In this document: positions 1-5,393 of the stretch, one piece after another
How the letters are laid out: each line of letters opens with the position of its first letter
Numbering within the stretch: the first letter of the stretch is position 1
DNA from: Calditrichota bacterium
Lineage (GTDB): Bacteria > Calditrichota > Calditrichia > RBG-13-44-9
DNA: 6,239 nucleotides
Assembly: GCA_024276455.1 (NCBI GenBank)
Contig: JAJRXE010000142.1
Span: 1-6,239, forward strand
Reading direction: 5' to 3'
Notes under the pieces: model-generated
Told to the model about the DNA's origin: nothing
Seen by the model: only the letters and a program-made list of their open reading frames with translations
The model's database searches: none
Position numbers and translations under genes: made by a program

Positions 1-1706
1 CCGGGGTGAGCACCATCGACATGGTGCTGTTTGTGGTGGCAGCGGACGACGGCATCATGCCCCAAACCCGCGAACATCTGGACATTATTAAACTGTTAGG
101 CATTCCACGAGGAATTTTCGTGATTACCAAAATCGATCTGGTGGAACCGGAATGGGTGGACCTGGTGGAGGAGGAAATTCACCATCTGTTGCAGGGCACC
201 CGGTTAGAGGGAGCACCCGTGTTGCGGGCTTCGGCGGTGACCGGCGAGGGAATCGAAGCGGTTCGCCAGGCTATTCTACAAATGCTGGAGGCGGTGCCCG
301 ATCGCCGGGACGACGGCATTTTCCGCCTGCCCATTGACCGGGTGTTTACCAAAGCCGGTTTTGGCACTATTATCACCGGGAGTGTCCTGTCCGGCCGCGC
401 GCGGGTAGGGGACGAGCTGGAAATTGTTCCCTTAATGAAAAGGGTGCGCGTTCGGGGCATTCAGAGTCACGACCGGCCGGTGGAAGAAGTTGCCGCCTCG
501 TTCCGGGCGGCGGTAAATCTGGCCGGCGTCGAAGCCGGCGATCTGGAGCGGGGAGCGGTGTTGTGTTCCCCGGGCTATTTTCAACCGGTGGAAATCGTCA
601 ATGCCTGGCTCTCGCTACTGCCCGATTCGCCCATCCCGCTGAAGAATCAGATGCGGTTGCGGGTGCACTTACACACCGCAGAAACATTCGCCAGAGTGCT
701 TCTTCCCGAAAACCGAACACTCTCGCCCGGCGAACAAACCTACGCCCAGCTGCGGCTGGAAAAGCCCATTTACGCCGGTTATGGCGATCGCTTCATCATT
801 CGCCAATTCTCGCCGCAAATTACTCTGGGGGGCGGAATGGTACTGGAAATGAATCCTCCCAAATACCGCAAGAAGTTTCACTCCCTGTTTACCGAGCGAT
901 TAAATGCCTTGCAACGTACCGATCCGGCGGAACGGGTGCTGGCGGTGTTTCCCTGGCATTCGCCCGATCCGTTGAATCTGCGGGAGGTCCAGGTCCGGGC
1001 AGGGCTCACCGAATCGGAAATACATCGTATTGTTCGAACCCTGGTGGAAAGGAAGCAGCTGTTCGCCGCGGTTGAGAAAAAAGAGCATGTGTACTTCTCG
1101 CTGGAGCAGGTGGAGCGAATTCTTCGAAACATAGAGAAAACTTTACTGCGTTACCACCAGGAACATCCGGAACGAAGAGGATTAAAAGCGGCAGAGTTGA
1201 GGAGTGTTTTTAAATACCCGGTCCCGGATAGCTTATGGAATATTGCCTTACAATTTGGAATCCAGCAGCAAAGAATTAAGCAAACGGATGCCTATTACGC
1301 CTCTTTCGATTTTGAGCCCGTACTGGATTCTCGTCTGGGGCAATTGATGCAGGAAATTGAATCTCTTTACCGGGAGGCGGGATTCACGCCGCCCCTGTCG
1401 CGCGAAATTCTGGAAAGAAAGCAAATTTCTGGGCGGGATTTCCAGGAAGCCACCCGGCTATTACGCGAACAGGGGAAATTGGTGCTATTGAGCGAAGAAT
1501 TGCTGCTACATGCCAGCGTGCTGGATGAATTGTTACAGAAAATCACCCGATTTTTTCAGACCCAGCAGGAATTAACCGTACCGCAATTTAAGGAGATGAC
1601 CGGCACCACCAGAAAATATGCCATTCCTCTGTTAACCTACCTGGACAATCGGGGGTTTACCCATCGGGAGGGGGATGTGCGGGTAAAGGGACCACGTCTG
1701 GATTGA
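1..1706 (+). CDS. selB: Selenocysteine-specific translation elongation factor SelB, 5' end cut by window edge
   Basis: SelB is a cytoplasmic GTPase that carries Sec-tRNA to the ribosome at UGA codons followed by a SECIS hairpin. The reading frame is open from base 1; GTG at 6 is an internal valine of the conserved AGVSTIDMVLFVVAADDG stretch that follows the DTPGH motif, so it is not the start. About 80 N-terminal residues (P-loop, switch I, DTPGH) lie outside. Counting from that Val as residue 1: the guanine-specificity motif TKID is at 41-44 and the G5-like SAV at 76-78. EF-Tu-like domain 2 is around 107-190 (DRVFTKAGFGTIITGSV), domain 3 around 195-285, and the winged-helix tail 290-566. The last winged helix (525-562, VPQFKEMTGTTRKYAIPLL, then YLD, T-R and GD-R) matches the SECIS-binding end of SelB. 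The tail separates it from EF-Tu and IF2. It ends with TGA, with no visible frameshift. selA often lies next to selB, but the upstream side is not in view. Confidence 0.96.
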   Translation, partial: GVSTIDMVLFVVAADDGIMPQTREHLDIIKLLGIPRGIFVITKIDLVEPEWVDLVEEEIHHLLQGTRLEGAPVLRASAVTGEGIEAVRQAILQMLEAVPDRRDDGIFRLPIDRVFTKAGFGTIITGSVLSGRARVGDELEIVPLMKRVRVRGIQSHDRPVEEVAASFRAAVNLAGVEAGDLERGAVLCSPGYFQPVEIVNAWLSLLPDSPIPLKNQMRLRVHLHTAETFARVLLPENRTLSPGEQTYAQLRLEKPIYAGYGDRFIIRQFSPQITLGGGMVLEMNPPKYRKKFHSLFTERLNALQRTDPAERVLAVFPWHSPDPLNLREVQVRAGLTESEIHRIVRTLVERKQLFAAVEKKEHVYFSLEQVERILRNIEKTLLRYHQEHPERRGLKAAELRSVFKYPVPDSLWNIALQFGIQQQRIKQTDAYYASFDFEPVLDSRLGQLMQEIESLYREAGFTPPLSREILERKQISGRDFQEATRLLREQGKLVLLSEELLLHASVLDELLQKITRFFQTQQELTVPQFKEMTGTTRKYAIPLLTYLDNRGFTHREGDVRVKGPRLD

Positions 1707-1776
1707 AAAATTGATAATTTGCGAAGCTCTTCTCTAATGAATCCCATCGTGGTGGAAAAGGTTTTTTCGCCAAAAT

Positions 1777-1824
1777 ATACCCCCCTCCCTCCCAAATGTA
1801 ATCGTTGGGCAGAGAAGGGGGTAT
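1777..1824. terminator. Imperfect inverted repeat between convergent genes, possible bidirectional terminator
   Basis: Bases 1777-1790 (ATACCCCCCTCCCT) pair with 1811-1824 (AGAGAAGGGGGTAT) at 12 of 14 positions, including an unbroken outer 8 bp. Inside, CCCAA at 1791-1795 pairs with TTGGG at 1805-1809 around a 9-base loop, leaving one bulged base. The repeat sits 70 bases after the selB stop and 18 bases after the lipoprotein stop, where a shared terminator is expected. Against it, there is no long T-run on either side: the minus strand reads on into ATATTTTGG and the plus strand into TGAGGAGC. It could be a Rho-assisted stop, an RNA-stabilising 3' hairpin or a weak intrinsic terminator. The rest of the 135-base gap holds only a weak 9-bp hairpin with two G-U pairs (1751-1771). 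Confidence 0.45.
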
Positions 1825-1841
1825 TGAGGAGCATGAAGTAC

Positions 1842-2282
1842 TCACCACCGTTGATATTGTGTATCTCCAAGGGTCAATGTGTTGCCACTGATTAAAAAAG
1901 TAAGCGAATACGCGGGTAAATTGGTTGGGTAAAACGTAATGGTGTTGCCATTTACCTCATAGGTGCCGGCATCAATAATTTGGGTTTGATCCAGGACTTG
2001 AACCCCGTGTTGATAACGTCCATCGGGGAAAAATCGGTAGAATTCGTAATTGTCCTGGAAAACTTCATATCGCCGGGTACCGATAAGATTCGGGCTTGTG
2101 CCGACAAAGTCGCCGGTATTATCTCCACCCGTGTAATCACGAATTCCGGAACTCCCGTAACCGTTCACACCCCCACCGAGCACGCCAAAGGGATTATTTA
2201 AACCACTCTGTCCGCAACTTTGCCACAAAAACAGGAATGTAACCATCAGAATAATGGTTAAGATGTATTTACTCATTTTCAT
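1842..2282 (-). CDS. Small lipoprotein with lipocalin-like C-terminal domain
   Basis: A 146-residue predicted lipoprotein. The first ATG (MKMSKY) is chosen because GGAGG lies 8 bases upstream; the second ATG, two codons later, would be 14 bases away. Residues 1-22 form a lysine-led hydrophobic signal ending LWQSC, with Cys23 as the likely lipidated residue. The -3 Trp and -2 Gln depart from the textbook lipobox, but endings in SCG are common in FCB lipoproteins. Residues 30-62 are a Gly/Asn-rich linker. Residues 66-146 have the pattern of a small lipocalin-like beta domain: IGTRRYEV, FFPDGRY, AGTYEVNGNTITFYP, ISGNTLTLGD, YQRW. Such domains occur in many lipoproteins, mostly without a known ligand. 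It is last in the five-gene run; its ribosome site overlaps the stop of the barrel gene, so coupled translation is likely. The function is unknown and the lipocalin label rests on pattern only. Confidence 0.8.
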   Translation of the reverse strand: MKMSKYILTIILMVTFLFLWQSCGQSGLNNPFGVLGGGVNGYGSSGIRDYTGGDNTGDFVGTSPNLIGTRRYEVFQDNYEFYRFFPDGRYQHGVQVLDQTQIIDAGTYEVNGNTITFYPTNLPAYSLTFLISGNTLTLGDTQYQRW

Positions 2283-2290
2283 GTTCGGTG

Positions 2291-2298
2291 CCTCCTTT
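2291..2298 (-). promoter_or_regulatory. Shine-Dalgarno site overlapping the upstream stop codon
   Basis: On the minus strand the bases read AAAGGAGG, with GGAGG at 2291-2295, 8 bases before the lipoprotein ATG. The TAA stop of the barrel gene occupies 2299-2297 and so shares two bases with this site. The ribosome finishing the barrel is therefore placed on the next start, which fits coupled translation. The site also decides between the two nearby ATGs of the lipoprotein in favour of 2282. Confidence 0.8.
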
Positions 2299-3448
2299 AT
2301 TTAAAATTGTAAATCAAGGAAATTCGATTCGAAATCGGTTCGTTGGTCCCGCTGATGAAGTTTGGTCCGTCAAACAGCAGTTTCTCATTAATAGAGAAAT
2401 CAAGCTGGAAATTCCCCATTGCCAGAGCAAGACCGAAAAACATTTTAAAACCGCTCAAATAGGTGGAACTGGAAGATGAATTGCCATCGTATTTGTAGGA
2501 TTGGGTCTCTTTCCGGTAAACCTGAGTGGCGCCAACTCGAGCAATTAGCCAGGAATTTAACCAGGTTTCCAGCCCGGCATAGAAGGCTGGGAAAGTTAGT
2601 CTGGTAAGCGATCCTTCGGTTGAGCCCTGAGAGCCTTTCAGTTGGTCATATCCCAAAATTTCAGTTCCCAGAATGAAGAAATTTTTCTGGGTCATGGCAT
2701 ATTTGATTCCCACTCCAACACTGAACTTGGTGTTGTTCAAATCAACTTTTATGATCTCGGCGCCCGAAATGCCGGGATCGTACTTGGTCGAAGAGGGATT
2801 GATGTACAGGGTCGCCACCGGAATTACCTGGATCGTTTGATTTAAATCGTAGAAGTAGCGCCCATACAGTCCCAGTCCGAACCCGCTCCAGGTGTCGTTG
2901 GCCTGATCATACTCCCAGCGAAGTCTGGGGAGTTCAAATAACAGACCAATATCAAAATTTTGACCGGAAACCCCGCCCGAAAGGGCCAGATAATGGGCAG
3001 ATTCCTTTTCCGCGCCGGCTTCGTCCGAGCCCGCTCGATCGAAAAGCATGGACAAACGAAAACCCCATTTTAAACTGGAGGTTTGAAAACCGTAAATAAC
3101 GTCTATTTTTCGGGATAATTCCACATTACTCCAGTGTCCATAGTCATTCGGGGGCGGATTTAACCAGGTGGGATTGTTTAAGTACACCCCAACTATGCCA
3201 TTACCCATTTGAAAATGGCCTCCCAGGGTGTACGAATTGTTCGCTCCCGGATAACGCAATTCCCCAATGACCTGGTTCTTAAATTCCAGGATGGTAGCGG
3301 GAAAGAAAAATACATTGGTATTGTCTTTAATAAAAAAACCGGTCCCTCCCAAGGAATTGACCCGGGTTTCTGTGGCCCAAATCTGGGAGATTAAAAAACT
3401 TCCCAGAAGGAATAAAATCCATGCTGTTTTTTTTGATTGAAAAATCAT
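2297..3448 (-). CDS. Predicted outer-membrane beta-barrel protein
   Basis: 383 residues with a clear signal peptide: two lysines, then a hydrophobic run (about 8-22) and a likely cut after SQIWA (residue 25). The mature N-terminus TRVNSLGGTGFFIKDNTNVF, followed by FFPATILEF, resembles the start of FadL/PorV-like and related barrels in FCB bacteria, where a LGG...D..N...PA pattern is common. The rest is rich in alternating aromatic and hydrophobic strands (for example KWGFRLSMLFDRAG, GFGLGLYGRYFYDL, FSVGVGIKYAM, FFGLALAMGNFQLDFSINEK) with polar loops, one containing five serines in a row (324-328). It ends in a strand, ISLIYNFK, with aromatic residues near the C-terminus as barrels usually have. 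The ATG at 3448 has GAGGAGG 5 bases upstream. It lies 28 bases after the preceding gene. The transported substrate, if any, cannot be told; it could also be a structural barrel or a partner of the secreted proteins in the operon. Confidence 0.75.
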   Translation of the reverse strand: MIFQSKKTAWILFLLGSFLISQIWATETRVNSLGGTGFFIKDNTNVFFFPATILEFKNQVIGELRYPGANNSYTLGGHFQMGNGIVGVYLNNPTWLNPPPNDYGHWSNVELSRKIDVIYGFQTSSLKWGFRLSMLFDRAGSDEAGAEKESAHYLALSGGVSGQNFDIGLLFELPRLRWEYDQANDTWSGFGLGLYGRYFYDLNQTIQVIPVATLYINPSSTKYDPGISGAEIIKVDLNNTKFSVGVGIKYAMTQKNFFILGTEILGYDQLKGSQGSTEGSLTRLTFPAFYAGLETWLNSWLIARVGATQVYRKETQSYKYDGNSSSSSTYLSGFKMFFGLALAMGNFQLDFSINEKLLFDGPNFISGTNEPISNRISLIYNFK

Positions 3449-3453
3449 CAGGA

Positions 3454-3460
3454 CCTCCTC
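3454..3460 (-). promoter_or_regulatory. Strong Shine-Dalgarno site for the barrel gene
   Basis: The minus strand reads GAGGAGG, ending 5 bases before the ATG at 3448. It is among the closest matches to the anti-Shine-Dalgarno sequence in the window and supports that start. It lies in the 28-base gap after the small secreted protein, which shows no promoter or terminator. Confidence 0.75.
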
Positions 3461-3476
3461 ACTTTTTGTTTTGAGT

Positions 3477-4082
3477 TTATTCCTCCTTCAAAAGGTATCG
3501 ATCGAAAACTTCCAACACATTCAGGTCAAAGTTTTCGAAAATATTAAAAGAAATGGCTAATTTTGTTAATCGGTTTTCTCTGAGTTTGATCCAGATAAAA
3601 TATTCTTTACCCGGAGTCAAATGGTTAGGAGGCAAATCCTGTAGGACAAAATAATCTCCTCGGTTAATGATTCCCGGAATATTGCCGTTAAATCGCTTTA
3701 CATAAAAATGAGTGAAACCGGGTTGTGGTTTCCCATCGGAAGGAATAATGTACCATTCGGTCATATTGTCGATCGAAAAAGCCCAGATCAAAAGACCGGA
3801 ATCGGGTGGGGCTTTAAAACGGAAACCGCTGTAATAGGCTGAGTCCAGATCAAAAAAAATTGGTTTAAATGCTACAGTTTGAAATCGAATGTGCTCGGGA
3901 TCGGTATTGGGAATAATGGTTTTGAAGTCATTCAAATGTTCCAGGAAGAAATTTATTCTAAGGGAGAAGAATTGATTTGCCGCTTTATTATCAGTGGAAT
4001 TTGCTGTTGTGGAATCCTGAGCACTGGCGCCTATCAAAAACAAGAATAGAAAAACGACCAGAAAATTTGAATAGTGCGTCAT
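3477..4082 (-). CDS. Small secreted protein of unknown family
   Basis: I do not recognise this family. The open frame extends up to an ATG at 4160, but that would overlap the preceding gene by 58 bases, has no ribosome site and puts 26 charged residues before the signal peptide. The ATG at 4082 starts directly with MTHYSNFLVVFLFLFLIGASA, a good signal peptide cut after Ala21, giving 201 residues, 20 bases after the preceding stop. Its ribosome site is weak: AGG triplets 4 and 10 bases upstream, so coupling to the gene before it may matter. The mature protein has a Ser/Thr/Asn-rich start (22-34), then mixed aromatic beta-type sequence (FRFKAPPDSGLLIWAFSID, HFYVKRFNGNIPGI, LTPGKEYFIWIKL) and an amphipathic end, LEVFDRYLLKEE. 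The LTPGKEYFIWIKL stretch looks like a late strand of a beta-sandwich domain, which is only a guess. It has no lipobox, sorting domain or catalytic motif. Confidence 0.75.
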   Translation of the reverse strand: MTHYSNFLVVFLFLFLIGASAQDSTTANSTDNKAANQFFSLRINFFLEHLNDFKTIIPNTDPEHIRFQTVAFKPIFFDLDSAYYSGFRFKAPPDSGLLIWAFSIDNMTEWYIIPSDGKPQPGFTHFYVKRFNGNIPGIINRGDYFVLQDLPPNHLTPGKEYFIWIKLRENRLTKLAISFNIFENFDLNVLEVFDRYLLKEE

Positions 4083-4102
4083 CTTGCCTGTACCTGTCCT
4101 TT

Positions 4103-5338
4103 TTATTTCAATAAAATCAGCCGATGACTCTGTTGAAAATGGCCAGATTTCAAAAGACATATATAAATGCCGCTGGCAACCGGTTGACCGGCATCGTTTT
4201 TCCCGTTCCAGAGCACGGTGTAACGTCCTGGCGGTTGTTCTCCCTCAACCAGTGTCCGTACTTTTTGTCCCAATAAATTGTAAATTGTGACACGAATTTT
4301 TGTTTTTATGGGTAAATCGTACCGGATGGTGGTCGAAGGGTTAAAGGGGTTCGGATAATTGGTGTATAATTTGAATTCGGTGGGCAAATCCTTGAGTGCC
4401 AGGATGTCGGAAAGAAATTCTTCCTGGAAAGAAAATTTGTGCCATTGCCCCACAATATCATTCGTTTTAAAGCGGATGTAAAGCGTGTCGATATTACTGC
4501 CATCGGTAATTACTTCGTCCGAAAGGGCTTTGAAAAAGGCTAATCCGGGATCTTCGTGTGGCTGGATGGTCATGCTTTTAATCTGAGAGGTGGAACCATT
4601 TTTATATTGCAGCATGTATTCCGCCGCCACAATGTCCTGATATTGGTATTCAAACCAGCGGGCCGGTCCCCAGCGGCCAAAGGAATCCTGAAAGCGAAAA
4701 TAGATTCGATCGCCTCGTACCAGAGAAATTTCCGGTAAGACCACCTTTCCGAAAGGATCGATTTCGATGGGCGTACCGTGACCGACGCCGGGATCGGTGT
4801 TAATGAAATATTCTCCTCTGGCAAGCATGGCCCCCCGGTTTGCCGAAACAGGATTGTACACGGCCATGTTCGGCGCGCTCCACCGCCCGTATGAGTCTTT
4901 AACCCTGAGATACACCACATCTCCTTTTTTCAGGCTATCAATAATAAACGGCCGAATATTTCCCGCATAGTCTACTTCAACCGGATTTGCTTTTCCGACT
5001 CCGGGATCATGGTTTACAAAGTATTCCGCCGCAATCAAGTAAGCCCCTCGATTGGGTACAGGTGGTTTGTAAAGAATCGCTCGGGGAGCACTCCAGGTGC
5101 CGTTGCTACTTTTAAACCGGATGTAAACCACCGTGTTTTCAGGAATGTCCAGATTCAAATTGACACTTACTGTGGATAAACCGTAGTATGCCTCAATGGG
5201 AGTGCCGTTACCTTCTCCAGGGTCGGTATTGAGAAAATATTCGCCGGCCACAATATTCTGATCTCTGGGGTAAGTTTGAGAATAACCGGGAGCAAGCAAA
5301 AGCAATATTAATAAACCGATGAAAATCACTTTGCCCAT
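4103..5338 (-). CDS. Secreted modular repeat protein with type 9-style C-terminal sorting domain
   Basis: 411 residues. The signal peptide is 1-20 (MGKVIFIGLLILLLLAPGYS), with a cut near GYS/QT. Four modules follow at about 29-98, 101-168, 171-234 and 235-306. The first three share EYF-(L/V/I)-N, DPG-x-G, P-(I/V)-E, (V/I)-Y-(I/L/F)-R-(F/V)-(K/Q) and W-(S/G)-x-(P/A). Similar EYF/DTDPG...GRWS modules occur in secreted Bacteroidota proteins; their role is unknown to me. Residues 321-411 form the C-terminal domain: NYPNPFNPSTTIRYDLP, KIRVTIYNLLGQKVRTLVEG, GRYTVLWNGKNDAGQPVASG, IYICLLKSG, HRLILLK. In Bacteroidota this domain directs export through the type 9 system and surface anchoring; elsewhere in the FCB group the route is less certain. 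The ATG at 5338 follows AGGGGG by 7 bases, a weak site. It lies 55 bases after the beta-helix gene. A surface or extracellular location is likely. No catalytic residues are apparent, so an adhesive or binding role is a guess. Confidence 0.88.
   Translation of the reverse strand: MGKVIFIGLLILLLLAPGYSQTYPRDQNIVAGEYFLNTDPGEGNGTPIEAYYGLSTVSVNLNLDIPENTVVYIRFKSSNGTWSAPRAILYKPPVPNRGAYLIAAEYFVNHDPGVGKANPVEVDYAGNIRPFIIDSLKKGDVVYLRVKDSYGRWSAPNMAVYNPVSANRGAMLARGEYFINTDPGVGHGTPIEIDPFGKVVLPEISLVRGDRIYFRFQDSFGRWGPARWFEYQYQDIVAAEYMLQYKNGSTSQIKSMTIQPHEDPGLAFFKALSDEVITDGSNIDTLYIRFKTNDIVGQWHKFSFQEEFLSDILALKDLPTEFKLYTNYPNPFNPSTTIRYDLPIKTKIRVTIYNLLGQKVRTLVEGEQPPGRYTVLWNGKNDAGQPVASGIYICLLKSGHFQQSHRLILLK
4106..4378 (-). 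other. C-terminal sorting/anchoring domain of the modular protein
   Basis: This segment encodes residues 321-411. It starts with an EFKLYTNYPNPFNPSTTIRY block, then two or three strands with the usual GQ-V--L turn, the W-G-(K/N)D--G--V--G-Y core and a basic, hydrophobic ending LILLK. The order and spacing match the FlgD-like or Por-type secretion tail found at the end of many FCB exported proteins. It is the only such domain in the five-gene run. Confidence 0.9.
4421..5254 (-). repeat. Four tandem ~70-residue modules (EYF-NTDPG type) within the sorting-domain protein
   Basis: Copy 1 is 5254-5045, copy 2 is 5038-4835, copy 3 is 4828-4637 and copy 4 is 4636-4421. Each opens with EY(F/M); these glutamates are residues 33, 105, 176 and 240, giving spacings of 72, 71 and 64. 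Copies 1-3 keep the DPG, the Y-x-R-(F/V) strand and a (G-R/T)-W-(S/G) turn, and copies 1 and 2 also end in PNRG or ANRG. Copy 4 keeps AAEYM, LYIRFK and GQW but loses NTDPG and gains about a dozen residues in its middle. The DNA of the copies is clearly diverged, so the duplication is old rather than a recent slippage event. Confidence 0.85.
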
Positions 5339-5345
5339 TTTTATT

Positions 5346-5351
5346 CCCCCT
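5346..5351 (-). promoter_or_regulatory. Weak Shine-Dalgarno site and 55-base spacer before the modular protein
   Basis: The minus strand reads AGGGGG, ending 7 bases before the ATG at 5338. It is a poorer match than the GGAGG sites elsewhere in the operon. The 55-base spacer (5339-5393) is the largest gap in the run. I find no convincing -35/-10 pair with normal spacing, no Bacteroidota-type promoter and no hairpin in it, so read-through from the beta-helix gene is the simplest reading. Confidence 0.45.
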
Positions 5352-5393
5352 GAAATGTTTGTTTGGTTCAGAATAGGGTAAGGCGAAAGTAAA

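Noticed and set aside
563..1075. 170-residue open frame on the plus strand inside selB
   Set aside because: It lies wholly within the strongly conserved selB frame, has Arg/Ala/Gly-rich low-information sequence and no ribosome site or domain. It is a shadow of GC-rich coding sequence.
1803..1844. Possible selenocysteine read-through of the lipoprotein's TGA stop, suggested by the nearby selB
   Set aside because: The lipocalin-like domain ends naturally at YQRW, the codons after the TGA do not resemble a domain continuation, and the only hairpin lies at the terminator position without SECIS features I can support.
1637..1870. 77-residue minus-strand frame across the convergent gap
   Set aside because: It overlaps the ends of both selB and the lipoprotein gene, has no recognisable domain, and has no ribosome site at a sensible distance.
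1833..1894. Short plus-strand frame starting at ATG 1833 after GAGGAG
   Set aside because: The ribosome-like GAGGAG is too close to the ATG, the frame ends after about 20 codons, and it lies antisense to the lipoprotein end.
2642..2845. Plus-strand open frame opposite the barrel gene
   Set aside because: It is antisense to a gene with a clear signal peptide and barrel pattern. It has no ribosome site and its residues show no domain.
4083..4160. Extra 26 N-terminal codons for the small secreted protein
   Set aside because: They overlap the end of the upstream gene, lack a ribosome site and precede a perfect signal peptide that begins at the next Met.
4570..4920. 116-residue open frame on the minus strand inside the modular protein gene
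   Set aside because: It is a frame-shifted copy of the repeat region. The main frame carries the repeats, signal peptide and sorting domain, so this one is a shadow.
5339..5393. Internal promoter in the 55-base spacer before the modular protein
   Set aside because: TTTACT and TATTCT are present, but only 12 bases apart, and no other pair has normal spacing. No Bacteroidota-type promoter is seen.
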